Source: Parus major (lineage: Eukaryota > Chordata > Aves > Passeriformes > Paridae). From it: DNA of 64,000 nucleotides. This document shows positions 24,490 to 36,540 of the stretch, piece after piece. A program made the position numbers and the translations under genes. Numbering within the stretch: position 1 is the stretch's first letter; every line of letters starts with the position of its first letter. The notes beneath the pieces were generated by a model that ran no database searches, had not been told where the DNA came from, and was given only the letters and a program-made list of their open reading frames with translations. The DNA lies in assembly GCF_001522545.3 (NCBI RefSeq), contig NC_031769.1, positions 25,504,100 through 25,568,099 on the forward strand. Direction: 5' to 3'.

Positions 24490-26208
24490 AAAGTAATTTT
24501 TTTTTTGATAATATACAGTTGTTAATCCATAGACTGTGTAGTAATTTTATATTTAAGCATCTAATAAATAGGATAAGCTTGAGCCAATCGTTTAGGTTTA
24601 CAAATTGCATCAACATAAAAGAGAGTGAAAGTTTGTCAAAATTGAGGAAGAATTGCCGATGAAAGCTCTTTAATGAGGTCTGAAATATACATTCTTCTGA
24701 ATTGCTTTGCTCTCTTGCATTTTTTGTAAGGCTGGTTAGGTGTGAACTGCATCATTAGTCTTTAAGAAATGGTCAATTACTGGGAGCTGCAAATTAGCCC
24801 TACCTGTCAATGCCTCCAAAGGGAAAGCTTTGCTCATCTGCAATATAGGAAACAAGAGGGGAACTGAATGTCATGGGAATCTCTAAATCAGCTGTGACAA
24901 CAAGCAAATCTTTCTTCAAAGAAGATCAAGACAACAGCCCTTCCTGCCAGAGTGGAATTTAAAAGGAAAAATGGACAAGTTCAGAAGCAGCGCTTCAGAA
25001 TTAGACTTTAATATTACCATCAGATCAAAGGAAATGGACTGATAGAAAATAGATGAACTAGACAAACTTGAAGAACAGCCTGCCTCATAAACCTAAGCTG
25101 AACCACAGGTTGTATTCCTAAACTACTTCTGTCTTTTCACTAGCCACTTGCCCAAATATCCTTCAAGGTTGATTGCTTTTGTCTTTCTACACTGCTGCAG
25201 AGTGGCCCATGCAATACAGGGGGTTCTCCCTCCTGACTGGTATCTGGAGGCAGGGGTAGGAAGCAGTAGGAAAATCCTACCTTCCTCTATTTTGGCAACC
25301 TAAAATATTCTTACAACAGAGCACTGTAGGAGCATGGAGTAGGAAATATGGGTCTGACTTCTATAGTTTTGGCTATTTCAGTTTGGGGAAAATTTCTTGA
25401 GGCTCCAATGATCCTGTAGGCTAAATTGCTGTCAGCCACAGTGAACACCTGAAGACTTAGACACCTGGTTCATGTGCACAGACCTATTTGTAGACACTTA
25501 AATTCAACTCAATATTGTCCTCATTAGGAAAGATTCTTGTGAGCATTTGTTATGCTACTTAATTTTGTCATTGCTTGTATAGAAGGAATGCTTCTCATCT
25601 TTTGTTGCCTTCTGGTGATTTTCTGTAGACTGTAAGGCAAGGTGAACAACTGGGGAGCTTTGCCTTGGGTGTGATGTCACACCAGAACACATGATGCAAT
25701 ATTTCACGTCCACCTTGCTATTGAAACAGGCAAAATCAGATAAGTTCAGTTTTCCAGATGAAATATACTTAATGTAGGATGACTTAATTAGGTTCAACTA
25801 AGCAATAGTACTTCTTGCTTGCTGAGGAACTGACAAAGAAGAAAAGCATTTTCAGAAATTCTTTTTGTTATTGTTGTAGAATTTTTAAGAATTGGGACCT
25901 GGAATATGTTCAGCCTTTAGGATGGAATAAATTTTCTCTTAGGAATCCTGAATTTCCTTGCTGGAAGGGTGCTGGAGTAGCAGAGTATTGTTTGTTTTGC
26001 CATTGAGACCACAACAGTTTTTTGTGACTGTGCCTAAGGAGAAGCTGTTACTTTGAAAAGTTTTTGGCATTACTCAAATATTCAGCAAACAGTCATGTTC
26101 CATACTTGGAAATTATGCTGAGGAATATAATGGAGAATTTGCAGTGTATGAATGAAAACAGGATATGGCTTTTGTGGGGCTTCCTAAAAACCATGGGAAT
26201 GTTTCATT

Positions 26209-26355
26209 GCTCTGCTGGATATGGTTGGGATGGAATTAATGTTCTTTAAAGCAGCCTGTATGGTGATGCATTTTGGATTTGTGATGAAAACATTGCTGAT
26301 AACACACCAATGTTTTAGCTATTGCTGAGAAGTGCTTGCACAGTGTCACATAAAG
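26209..26355 (+). mobile_element. LTR fragment, TguLTR5-like (endogenous retrovirus remnant)
   Basis: About 150 bp resembles, in order, the 5' part of the TguLTR5-type LTR common in songbirds. The matching strings include GGTTGGGATGGAATTAAT near 26224, TGCATTTTGGATTT near 26267, and the CTGATAACACACCAATGTTTTAG segment near 26296-26318, followed by TTGCTGAGAAGTG. The match fades after about 26355, so the 3' half of the LTR, with its promoter and polyadenylation site, is missing. No internal retroviral coding sequence is adjacent. This is an old, truncated, inactive solo-LTR remnant. The assignment rests on memory of the consensus. Confidence 0.7.
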
Positions 26356-26467
26356 TCATCTTCAGCAATAAAACTGAAGGTCAGTTTTTCCAAAGTAGAC
26401 ATTGTTCAGACTAGCTGGGGATTGGTCTGTTTGTGGGAAGTAGTGAGCAATTGCCTTCACATCACTT

Positions 26468-26510
26468 GATTTATTTATTTATTTATTTATTTAATTTTTT
26501 TTTTTTTACT
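26468..26510. repeat. TTTA microsatellite with poly-T
   Basis: About six ATTT/TTTA units run into a tract of about 12 T. It is an ordinary tetranucleotide repeat, likely length-polymorphic. Confidence 0.9.
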
Positions 26511-29211
26511 CTATTAGCAAAGTCTTTTCTGTGACTCATAAAGTTTTTCTTGCTTTAGCCCTCTGATTATGTCCTTTGTCCTTCTGGGGAGAGAGAGTGA
26601 GTGACTGACTGGATGGAAACTTAGCTAATGCATGGGGCCATCCCATCACAATTTCTAATTATGTGAGGATTGCTGGCAAATATTGAATGAGAAGTCACCA
26701 ATATTATCTGAATATTCTTATTTTTAAGTTCTGCATTTTAGCTTGGGTTTTCTGCAACAGCTCACTTCCTTAACCCTGTGTGATGCTGAAGAGCAGGACT
26801 AGGAACCTCTACTGCTGGAAAAAGAAGATTCTTAGTGCTAAGATTTTCATTTACCTAAGAGAGGTGTCCAGAAGGACCCCAATGGTCCAGGAAATGGACC
26901 ACAGCATAAGCGTAGGTGAGTGCTGGAGGAATGCTGAAGTTGTTTGCTTCAAACTGAGTGAATATGGGGTGTAGCTAACAGTATCTTTTATAAACCCCAT
27001 ACTTCTGCCTTTCCCTTTACTATTTTGATCACTAGAATTTGCAGGGATCATTGTTATAAAGGTAATGGTAGCAGCCACTAATTTGTAGCTGTTTCTGGAA
27101 GCTGGTTTGGTACCTCAGTAGAGCTGAAAAGAGAAGGTATGTGAGGACATAATCTCTTTTTCCTCACAATTTACAGAGTGAGATTAGTCTTGGATTCAAC
27201 AGGTAAACAAACATAAGTCTCTAAAAACACAAGATGGGACATAAAAAGGTCAACATACTCAATAGTATTCTGCTTCCTTAAGACAGACAGTCTGCAAGGT
27301 TTCCTGACCAGTTCCTCCATGTGCAAAGGAAAGTTTTATGTAGAAATATTAAGAAGTTTCTTCTTTACAGTAGCTTCTCATCAAGCATTTCTGAAGTGCT
27401 GGATATCTTTTAGCTTATCATTGAATAGCACCATTTTTACAGGGATTGCATGGCTTCTAACTTGCTGCAGTGAAGGAAGAGCTAACCATCACTTGTAGCA
27501 TCAATAGATATAGAAAATGGGGCTAGAAAACTAAATGTCATGGCCAAGGTCAAACAGAAAAGAATAGTAGAATTGGGATTTAAACCCACTTCTCTCCCAG
27601 GTGTCTTAACACAGAACTAATCTTCCATTCTTTGTCTTAAAGGTAATTTATTTTGTAAGTCAAATTCTTGGTATATTACTCCTAAGAAGTAGCAGGGTAA
27701 TAAAGATAATTAAGCAGATGTTCGAATCACTAAATGAGTGTCATTTTTTGTTTGAAGGCTATCCCAACATGAACTCAGATTTTAGTCTCTTGTGAAAATG
27801 TCTGATATAATGCTGAGTTTTAATAGAGTACCAGAGAGCAGAATATTTAGCTACCTTCAATGTATTCAGCTATCTGATTAATTGAAGGGCTCAGCAGTCA
27901 GCGGACATCTCATTAGCCAATTCACGTAGGCATGCTGTGACTATTTTGGATCACATATCCACAATTCAAATTGATGGTAAAAGTCCAATTAAAAAGTAAA
28001 TGTATTTTCATACATTTTAGCAGTGGTGTTGTCATGTAGCTTGGGTTTTTCCTTTTATTTCGTTTCCAATTATTCATGTTAATGATGTGCTCCAGCATGT
28101 GAGAAACTAATGTTCTTATTTTGAGCTCTGCTTAGAGAAATTGTCAGGCAACCTTTCCCATACTGTTCTGCTCAGCTGCTGCAAAGTTGTGTACTTTGAC
28201 TACATGTGCAGAGGTTATTGTGCCAGATGGTGTGGTTGTTTCTAGGATGTGAAAAACCACAGAGAGATCCCTGAAATACATCCCTTATGTCATAAAACAT
28301 CACTTTAACTGGCTTTTCAGTGATGAGACTTCTAGATAAATTAAGGTGCAGAGAGCCAAACTGTATCTAACATTGAATATCAAAAGGTCAGCTGATACAT
28401 TTCTAAAGGCATTCAATTTATCTTCAGTATTAGACTATTTTTTAGCAGTGTTCTTTACTGACATTAGTTTCCTGCTTTAGTCTATTGTTTAAAAGCCAGA
28501 ATGTTAATTTATCCAACAAAACCATGGTCTAAATCTCTACATTTATTTTGTTATTCATAATGCGTAGAGATTATAGAATGTATTTGCTAGTACTTCAAAC
28601 TAGATAAGATTATACAGCTCTACTGAAGTAATGCAAAGCTTCCACAAATGTAGGTTTACTCTGAATTACATCAGGGTCAAAGCAAAGAATTAGGAAGTTG
28701 TGTCTGTTTTCCTATCTACCCCCTCCCCCGTTCTTCAGGAAAACAAACTAAAGAGAAATTTTTCAAATGGTTTAGCTCCATAAAGAGTTTTTGATTTATA
28801 TGAAGTAAAGTTCAGTGCTGGAACAAGGGAGTGGAGAGGAGAGGGGACTCTTTTGAATGTAATTATCAGTTCCTCACACCCCCAGAAAGAACATGCAGAG
28901 GAAGTACAGCACACTTCCATTGCCAGTGAACTCTGCTAGCTGGTGTAGGCTGGGGAAATTTAGGATTCTGCAAGTCTGTTTCTGCATAATTCAAGGGCAG
29001 CATTTGGCCTCGCTGACCTGGAGGTGAGCTCTTGGTCATCATGAAAGGGCTTTGTAAGTCATACATGGCATCCCTTTTCTCCTTGGGTGCTTGTGTTCTA
29101 CCATGCAGCAGATGAGCTTCAATAAATCAGTGAATTCAATCTTGGAGCCCTTCTTCCTCCAACTGACCACAAACAATGTTTGTGAATATGTATGTTCTGC
29201 ATTATTTTATA

Positions 29212-29212
<1 letters not shown>

Positions 29213-29259
<47 letters not shown>
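29213..29259. repeat. (TA)n(CA)n compound microsatellite
   Basis: About 17 TA units are followed directly by about six CA units. It is expected to be highly length-variable, and is prone to cruciform extrusion and polymerase slippage. The short open frames on both strands here (Tyr-Ile repeats) are translations of the repeat, not genes. Confidence 0.97.
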
Positions 29260-30785
29260 TTTCCTTTTTGCCAAAGGCTCTTTGAACAGTATGTAGACAT
29301 ATCTGTGTATTTGGGTCTGAAAAGATCCACAACAGTTGAATGTCAGGCAGGTCAGCAATGAATCTGAGTGGGCTAAGTCACAGCCCTTTGTGGCATATAA
29401 ATTCCTTATATATCAGTGAAAAGCCACTAATATCTGATATAAACTTCAGATCCCAGAAACTATTGCAGATTTTTATTTAATCTGCCCACTCAGTGTGTGA
29501 ACTTGAGCATTCACTTCAGCCTGTGCATTGTATGGGGAGAGAAAAAGGGAGAGAAAAGGTTTGCCAGTGACTGTAGACCTACATGTGCAGGCTTTTCCCA
29601 ATCTGTTCTGAAATTCAAGCTTTTATTCTCCTCTGACATTTTGTAAGTGTATATAATTCAAGATCCTTACATTTAGATGTTGGCAACATGGTTGCTACTT
29701 CAATATTTTTGATGTTCCATGGTCACCTTCTTTCATCTTTAGCATACTTCAATTAGTGAGAAAGCAAGCACATAAGTGCTTTGAGTAGAAGCGTTTCATT
29801 TGTAAATCCCCACACAACGAGGAGATGAGCATGGGTACTGTGAGCAGAGTTTAATGAGAAGCAGCAGACTGATCCATTCACATTGGCACAGATTTCTGAA
29901 GTTCATCATTCAGTGCCTAAAACTAGCATTTTGCTAACTAACTTGCTATATAGATTAAACAAAAAGGTTACTTGGATTAACATTTGCCATTTGTCATTTT
30001 GTCAGGTGAACTGAGGGAACATAATTTTAATTCTAAAGATGTTTATCTTTATTAACATCTTAAAACTTACCAGAGGGTTACTTTACTTTTCTGTTCCTCA
30101 AAAAAATACCTTGTTGTTTTGAGAACATCGACTAGTCAGTCATTTGTGTCTACCCAGTATTCATTTAAGAATGATTTATTCATTGTGATTAGTAATCAGA
30201 TCTGGGTAAAAGATACACAAAAAAAAAAAGTAAAAATATTCCTCTATCTCTGAATTATTTCTTGCTTTTAAGGCAGACGAAAAGTAAAACAGGTCATCAA
30301 GAAATTAGATACATAAAGATGAGAGGTGAGATAATGAGCTCATTTGCATTTCATTCAGGATTTGTTTTGAACTTCAAAACATGAGATCATAAACCAGTCA
30401 ACATTTAAATACTGCCAGCTATATGAAAGGCTAAATAAAAATGGGCTTTGTTTTTTTTTATCGTCTAACAATTATTCTCTCACTGGATGTTTTCTGTCTT
30501 TCATTTGGTGATCTCTGAATGTAAAGTTCTGTCATCTATTCTTTATTTCTTTTTTAAAAAACAAACCAACAAACCAAGTCTACTGTAAATAGCATTTAAT
30601 GGAGAATGGAAGAATAGAAGGTATATTAGAAATGCAGGTGTTGGGTTATTCAAAGAAGCTCTCCTTTAAAAAATGCTTTGTTGCTGGTACAGTTCAGAGC
30701 TGGACTTTGGGCAAATGAAATTTGTTCTACAAAACAGATAAACAGAGCTAAGGTAACAGACCTCAAATACAGTTTTCCTGTGCTT

Positions 30786-30820
30786 TTTAAGATATTTTAT
30801 ATCTTTAAGATATTTTATAT
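30786..30820 (+). repeat. 18-bp tandem duplication (two copies)
   Basis: The unit TTTAAGATATTTTATATC occurs twice head to tail, identical over the first 17 bases. It is a recent-looking local duplication of AT-rich sequence with no inferred role. Confidence 0.85.
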
Positions 30821-31904
30821 TCACAGTAGTGCTATATCTAGTCATTTGACAGATACACTATTCAGATTTCTGTGAGGGCAGAAGGAAAAGGGGCTTTACA
30901 ATCTGCCACAGGATGGTGGAGAATAGACAGGACAGCTGTGCTTGTCCTATTCCAGGAATAAGCCAAAGGACAGTCTAAGCTTGTGGATAAGATGGTGGAG
31001 CACATGTTGGCATGTATGTTAAGGTGTTGCCAGCAAGATTTCCATCTTTATCTTTCTATTCTTTACCCATTTAATTTCTTTGTAGAGGATAAGTTTCTTC
31101 TCCACGTTTTACTGATTAGATTTTATCTCCTTGGTAAGTCTGGATATGGGTTGTACATCTCCTAATACCCCTTTACCAGCTAGTTGGATGAAGCCTTCTT
31201 GCTCTTCTCACAGCAGAGAAATTCATATTCTGAGCAGAACCAGGCAAGAACCTATGGTTTCATCAGGAGTTTCCTTTTCTCTCTTTCTCTGAACAGTCAG
31301 GAAAGGCTGTGACAATTTTAGCCTGCTGTGATAAATGATAGCTCAACTGGCTCATCGTTATAGTGGAGGAGGGAGCTTAAAGACATAAGAGGATAACCTT
31401 TCAGGGATGCACAAATTTGCTCAAATAAATAACATCAGGAAAGGGCACCATGTTTTTCCTTAGGTTTCTTTTTTTTTTCGTGTCTGAAACTAACCCATGC
31501 CCTAGCTACCACAGTACTGTGAAGTCATTTGAATTTCCATTATCTAGGTTATCTGTTCAAATTTGGTCCAAGATGTCACTTGGCCCAATCTTCTGTAAAT
31601 TAGATGTGCTTGATTAGGAGTACTGTCATGTACTCAGCAAACATAACTGGAAAAACAAGCTTTGCCAGTATAAAAATGGAGACAGAGACAAAAAACAAAG
31701 TGATGTGAGTAAAAAGCAGTTCAGGTGACTTTTTGCAGAAAGTCTTCTTGAGTCTCCAGTCAGCCTCACTGATAAAGCTGCTATTCCTGCTTGCAATCTA
31801 TTTTCCACTGAATATAATCAGCAAAACAAACACAAAATAATCTTGTTAGTTGCAGACTGCTGTGTTGGCACCTGAACAGCACCTAATGTGCCAGCTGCTG
31901 CTTC

Positions 31905-31932
31905 GTTTTGTTTTGTTTGTTTGTTTGTTTCT
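31905..31932. repeat. TTTG simple repeat
   Basis: A run of TTTTG and TTTG units on the plus strand; a short, impure microsatellite. Confidence 0.8.
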
Positions 31933-34824
31933 TGCTGTATTAATGGATTTTACATCACTTTTATTATCCAGTGAAAATATAAAAAAGACCGTTCAGGTTG
32001 TGTGGATGCCAAGGTGGTTTTGTGGAGAAATTTGGCTGCGTAGCATCCATTTTTGGAATTGGTGATCGTTGTATATTTTCACTTGATTACACCTGTACAA
32101 AATATGTGGCCTGTAAACTGCTTTGAGTGGTCATGAGGGATCCACTCTGGGTTTTGTAAGGGTGCCTGTACGCTGTACACTTCATCACTTTACAGCAGGT
32201 ACTCTGCTGAATTGCTGCCATCAACCTGAACAATCATTCTATGCCTCTCTTCATCCTATCTTCCTTTCCCCAAGAAAGACTGGTTTCAAACATTCAAAAG
32301 TTTTTTGTGATATCATGAAAGAAAAAGCATGAGATTTTTATTTGCTTCAGCATTTCAGGTAAATTTTTTTGGTTTTCTTTCAACTCCTCAATGGGCTTTC
32401 TCAGATATATTAACATTTTTCATTCCTGGACAGTGAAAGTAGTGTGAGAAAATCAAATATTAGATTGTTTTGGCCCTTAAGAGACTAATCAGAAAAAATA
32501 ATCATAAATGTGAAAGCTGAGATATTAAGTGTTTTATTAAATTTAGTTGGACTGACTTTGTTTAAAGATTGTATATTTTCCCAAGTAAAATTAGTGGTAA
32601 TTTCTGAAGCAGGTAAGGGATGAATTTTAGGACTTGAAAGAATTTTTTTATATCTGTGGAGGAGAAAATCTCAGATAGCTAAGGACTAGTTACGGGCTTT
32701 GTGCACAAAATGACTATTGCTTATCAAATAATTCTCATAACTCTCACATATATAATAAGCATAGATTTTCACATACCTTTTAGCATTTAGAGTGTCCATG
32801 GGGGTTTTAAAAATCATAGCACAGTAATTTAGATGGGAAAATTAGATTTATTTTTATTTTGTATATTGTCCAGAGGCCTTCCCTCAAGTAATAATCAATT
32901 TCATATTTCTGATAAAAGCTTCATACAGTATTTATGGTCTTTAAAGGGTTTTAGACTGATAATGTTTATGAAATACTTTGGAAAAAATCCTTGTTTAGAA
33001 ATGTTGGGATAACAGTTGTTCTTTAAACCAATAACGGTATTAAAACAACAGCATTACATTAATATTGTTTTTATGTCTTCTAGCCTAGGTCATAAAACTT
33101 AACCAAAGCAATCCTAACCTCTCATTCTCCATTGTTGTTGTGTATTTTTTTTATTTTTTTTGTGAAATAGATTTCAGGAATAAAATAGACAAGTGGTTTA
33201 TGGCATGTGATTAAACACGATCTGTAGCATAAATAAATATATATGGAGCACAAAAATATAGACAAAGATATATCAACACAGACAAACAAATAGGCTTTTG
33301 GGTGCATACACATACGTGGCTTTTTGATATAACAGGACACAGAGCTTTTATATCATTAGTACCCATGTTTACCACTTGCTTGCTTTCCAGTCTGCATGGT
33401 TTATTGCATATTATAATTTGAAAAGATTATGTTACCAGGGTAATGAACAATAAAAAAAATTGCAATTCATTCTAATAAGCTTGAATGGTAACCCACATGC
33501 CTTGGACATTTCTAGCCAGGCATAATTTATCCACATCTTTGGCTGTGAAACAGTGTGGATCTTCTTAACCGAGTCCCTGACAGATGGTTTAAGCTTTTTC
33601 AGGACTACATTTCCAATCACTTTGCCCATATTGCAAAATTGGCCTTGAAAAAGGGTAAAGAGTTGTTATGCTGCATTAACATCTCTTCTGAATTGCTTGC
33701 TGTGAAGGACATGAAAAAGAAGGAAATCAGAAAAGCAATGTTTTAAAAATACACTTTGGAAAGTTATAAATGTTGGATAGGATGATGATCTTAATTTATG
33801 TCCCTCACCTTAATTAGAATGTGAATGTGGTCACATTATGTGTGATAATGAAAACACAACCTGTTACCTTGTTTCATAAATGACTCAGATGATACCATTC
33901 ATGGTATAAGAAGTGTTAAAAGTGCTGTAATTAGAAAGACTTCTTATAGTTTTAAACCCTGCTGATGGATAGCACAATTGACTGCTATTAGATGAACTGG
34001 GATTTCTGTGTCACTCTCAAGATTTTTGCTTCTCTGAGTGGAAAGGCTCAAATATCTGCATTCATTTCTGCATGAAACATGGATTGATCGCACGTACGTT
34101 GCCAAATTTTCATTTTCTTTTGCAGCTTCAGCTGACTGGCTTCTTCATATAAACTGCTGTTCTTTTCTTCTTGCCGCCTTTTAGTTTATGATAAAAATCA
34201 ATGAAAGCTGAAACCTTCCACAGCCATCTATAAAATGCAATTACTGTATACAACACACAGTAAAGCTCCTGTGGTGTATATGTTGAGACATAATTTATGC
34301 CACTTACCTCCAGAGAGGTATTGATCCTACTCTGTGAATATCTTACAAAAGGGCTGTTGAATGCAGGCTCAAGGAAATATGTGGTTATTGGGACTGATCT
34401 GTAATTTGATTAATAATGACCTAATTCTTGAACTCTGTTCCTTACTGTACTGTTTTCTGTGACTGAACCTTTTATTCTTGAATATTGCCCCTGCTGATGC
34501 CCTCCAGAGGCCCACCCTTCCTTGCTGTCCCTTGGAAGCACTGTGGTCCCTGTGATCCACACTAAAGGAGCCACAGGAAAAAGCTGAAGTGACCTGTCAG
34601 ATTTGGTTTTTGTTTTTTAAATGGCTTGCAGTCTTTTCTAACCTTGAAAGTGGTGGTAGTTCAGCCTTCACCCATTCTGTGATGGGATCCAGCTCTTAGT
34701 TTCCTGCTATGTATAGGAAGGAAGAGCAATTCTGAACAAACAGTACAGCAGGGATTCTCTAAGAAAGTAAAAACTCAGTCATTTAATATAACTCATGATT
34801 TTTAAACCTGCAACCTAACATATA

Positions 34825-35742
34825 AATTATAGAATTCTAGAATAATTTAGGTTAGAAAAGACCTTTAAGATAATCAAATCCAACCATTACCTTAACACTG
34901 CCAAGTCCACCACTAAAACATATCTTAAATGCCACATCTATGTCTTTCAAGTACCCCCAGGGATGGTGACATAGCCTCTTCCTTGGGCAGCATGTTCCAA
35001 TGGTTAACAACTCTTTGAGTGAAGAAGTTCTTCCTAAAAATCTGTAAATAAACCTCCCCTGACACAACCTAAGGCCCTTTCCTCTTGTTCTGTCCCTCAT
35101 TACTTGGGAGACCAACACCCACCTGGCTACACCCTCCTTTCAGGTAGTTGTAGATGGTGATAAGGTTTCCCCTGGGCTTTCTCCTCTCCAGACTAAACAC
35201 CACTAGCTCCCTCAGCTGCTCCTCATCATGCTCATGTTCCAGACCCTTCACCAGCTGTTGCCCTTCTCTGGACACACTCCAGCACCTCAGTGTCCTTGTA
35301 GTGTGGGGCCCAAAACTGAACATGGGTTTGACTGGCTGTAGAGCAGGTCCTCAAGCATCTTTTAAGTCACTCTCTCCCCAGCCTGTAGTGGTCCTTGGGG
35401 TTGTTATGACCCAAGTGCAGGACCTGGAACTTGTTGAATGTCATACCATTAGTCCTTGACACATCAATCCAGCCTGTCCAGATCACTTTGCAGAGCCTTT
35501 CTGCTTTCCAGCAGATCAACATTCCTGCCCAGCTTGATGTCACCTGCAAACTGTCTGGAGGCAAACTTGTTCCCCTTGCCCAGATCTTTGATAAAGATAT
35601 TAAACAGGACTGTCCCCAACACTGAGCCCTGGGTAGCACTACTAGTGACTGGTTGCCATCTGGGTTTAACTTCATTCACCACCACTCTTTGGACTGAGCC
35701 TCTTTGTTACACCATGAACAGTGCACCCATCCAAGTAATGGA
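34825..35742 (-). mobile_element. CR1 LINE fragment with broken reverse transcriptase (copy 2)
   Basis: This is the reverse complement of an avian CR1 3' region, from the degenerate terminal AGAATTCTAGAAT repeats at about 34827 through the 3' UTR into ORF2. Three minus-strand frames each keep part of the ORF2 protein: 35464-35685 has the reverse-transcriptase block QGSVLG, LFNIFI and LDRLD; 35069-35323 has the NLITIYNYLKGG segment; 34852-35118 has the RTRG and GRF tail. The frames are mutually shifted, so the protein is broken. The catalytic box, FADD in active CR1, reads FAGD here. The copy is 5'-truncated at about 35.74 kb and inactive. Plus-strand frames in this interval are antisense shadows. 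Confidence 0.95.
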
Positions 35743-36478
35743 ATATCAGGAAAACCTTTCAAGAATGATATAAAACAGAAAGTGGGGGGAATTTATGCAA
35801 ACCCCTCAGTGTTCTGGTGTTGGGTAATATTTGCATAGCAAAATAATGAGAAAAATCCACTTCTGCAAGAATAAACCTTTGTTACTCAGTGTCTCAGCCT
35901 CTTGTCTCAGGTAAATTCCTCAAATAAAGGGTTGTTGAGTGGTGTCTCTGACATGATAGCTTCCATTTCAAAGTTCATGTGCCTTGAGATGCTACAAGAA
36001 TGTTAGCAATTTGCTGTATGATATGCAAAATCCATGTGTATTTGTAGAATGAGAATTCAGGACAGTTTAATTCACTTTGGGCAGAGACCTAGGTAGGAGG
36101 TAAGCTTCCTTATTATATGGTTACAGTAAATAGCTCAGCCTTGTTCTGACATAAATGTCCTGGTTTGGGATTTCACAGAAGTTAATTGTCTATTGTGATT
36201 GCATTGTAGTTGTTAAGCATTACAGTAGGGCATGACAAAATAATATTTATTCAAAGTGAGAGAAATTACATCTTAAGGAATGATAAAAATATATTTCTGG
36301 CCCAGACTGACCTAAACTAAATCAAAGTAGAAATACATGTGATAAGGGGCATTTTTCTCTTCATCTATTTGTTTTCAACAAAGCATTAGCTCATATCATC
36401 AGTTCTGGAAAACCTGAGGTGGTGCTTTAGTAGCAACTGAATGAAAAGTAAATTAAACCACAAATAGCCTCAATGTGC

Positions 36479-36540
36479 ATACAAAACAAAACCAAAAACC
36501 ACCAAAAAGTCCCAAAACACAGACCAAGAAATCAAAACCA
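36479..36540 (+). repeat. A/C-rich low-complexity tract
   Basis: About 60 bp of AAAAC and ACC-type repeats, the third of its kind on the plus strand in this window. No transposon body is attached. Confidence 0.65.

Larger units (their letters stand above)
15116..26208. other. long non-coding tract
   Basis: This is about 11 kb without a recognisable exon or known repeat family. Contents seen: moderate-GC unique DNA at 15.3-17.9 kb with several chance frames; A and A/T runs at 18838-18851 and 19015-19060; T-rich DNA at about 19.83-20.03 kb; a short 16-bp tandem duplication at 20994-21025; a CT-rich run at about 21213-21243; a T-rich strand-asymmetric block at 23.94-24.30 kb; and a perfect hairpin at 24462-24489. 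Everything else is plain AT-rich DNA, consistent with intron or gene desert. Confidence 0.6.
26356..34824. other. non-coding tract with microsatellites
   Basis: No exon is recognisable over about 8.5 kb. The tract contains the TTTA array at 26468-26510, the (TA)n(CA)n microsatellite at 29213-29259, an 18-bp tandem duplication at 30786-30820, a TTTG run at about 31905-31932, and T-rich DNA at about 33138-33165. The 33.8-34.3 kb segment is repeat-free and could be conserved, but nothing proves it. Open frames here are short and unsupported. Confidence 0.6.

Noticed and set aside
29091..29361. Frames with Tyr-Ile repeats on both strands
   Set aside because: They are translations of the TA microsatellite.
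33432..33746. Lys-rich minus frame (65 codons) and overlapping plus frame (63 codons)
   Set aside because: They look protein-like at first sight, but match nothing I know, overlap each other and have no splice or promoter support.
35154..35773. Overlapping plus-strand frames of 64-105 codons
   Set aside because: They are antisense to the ORF2 remnant of the second CR1 copy.
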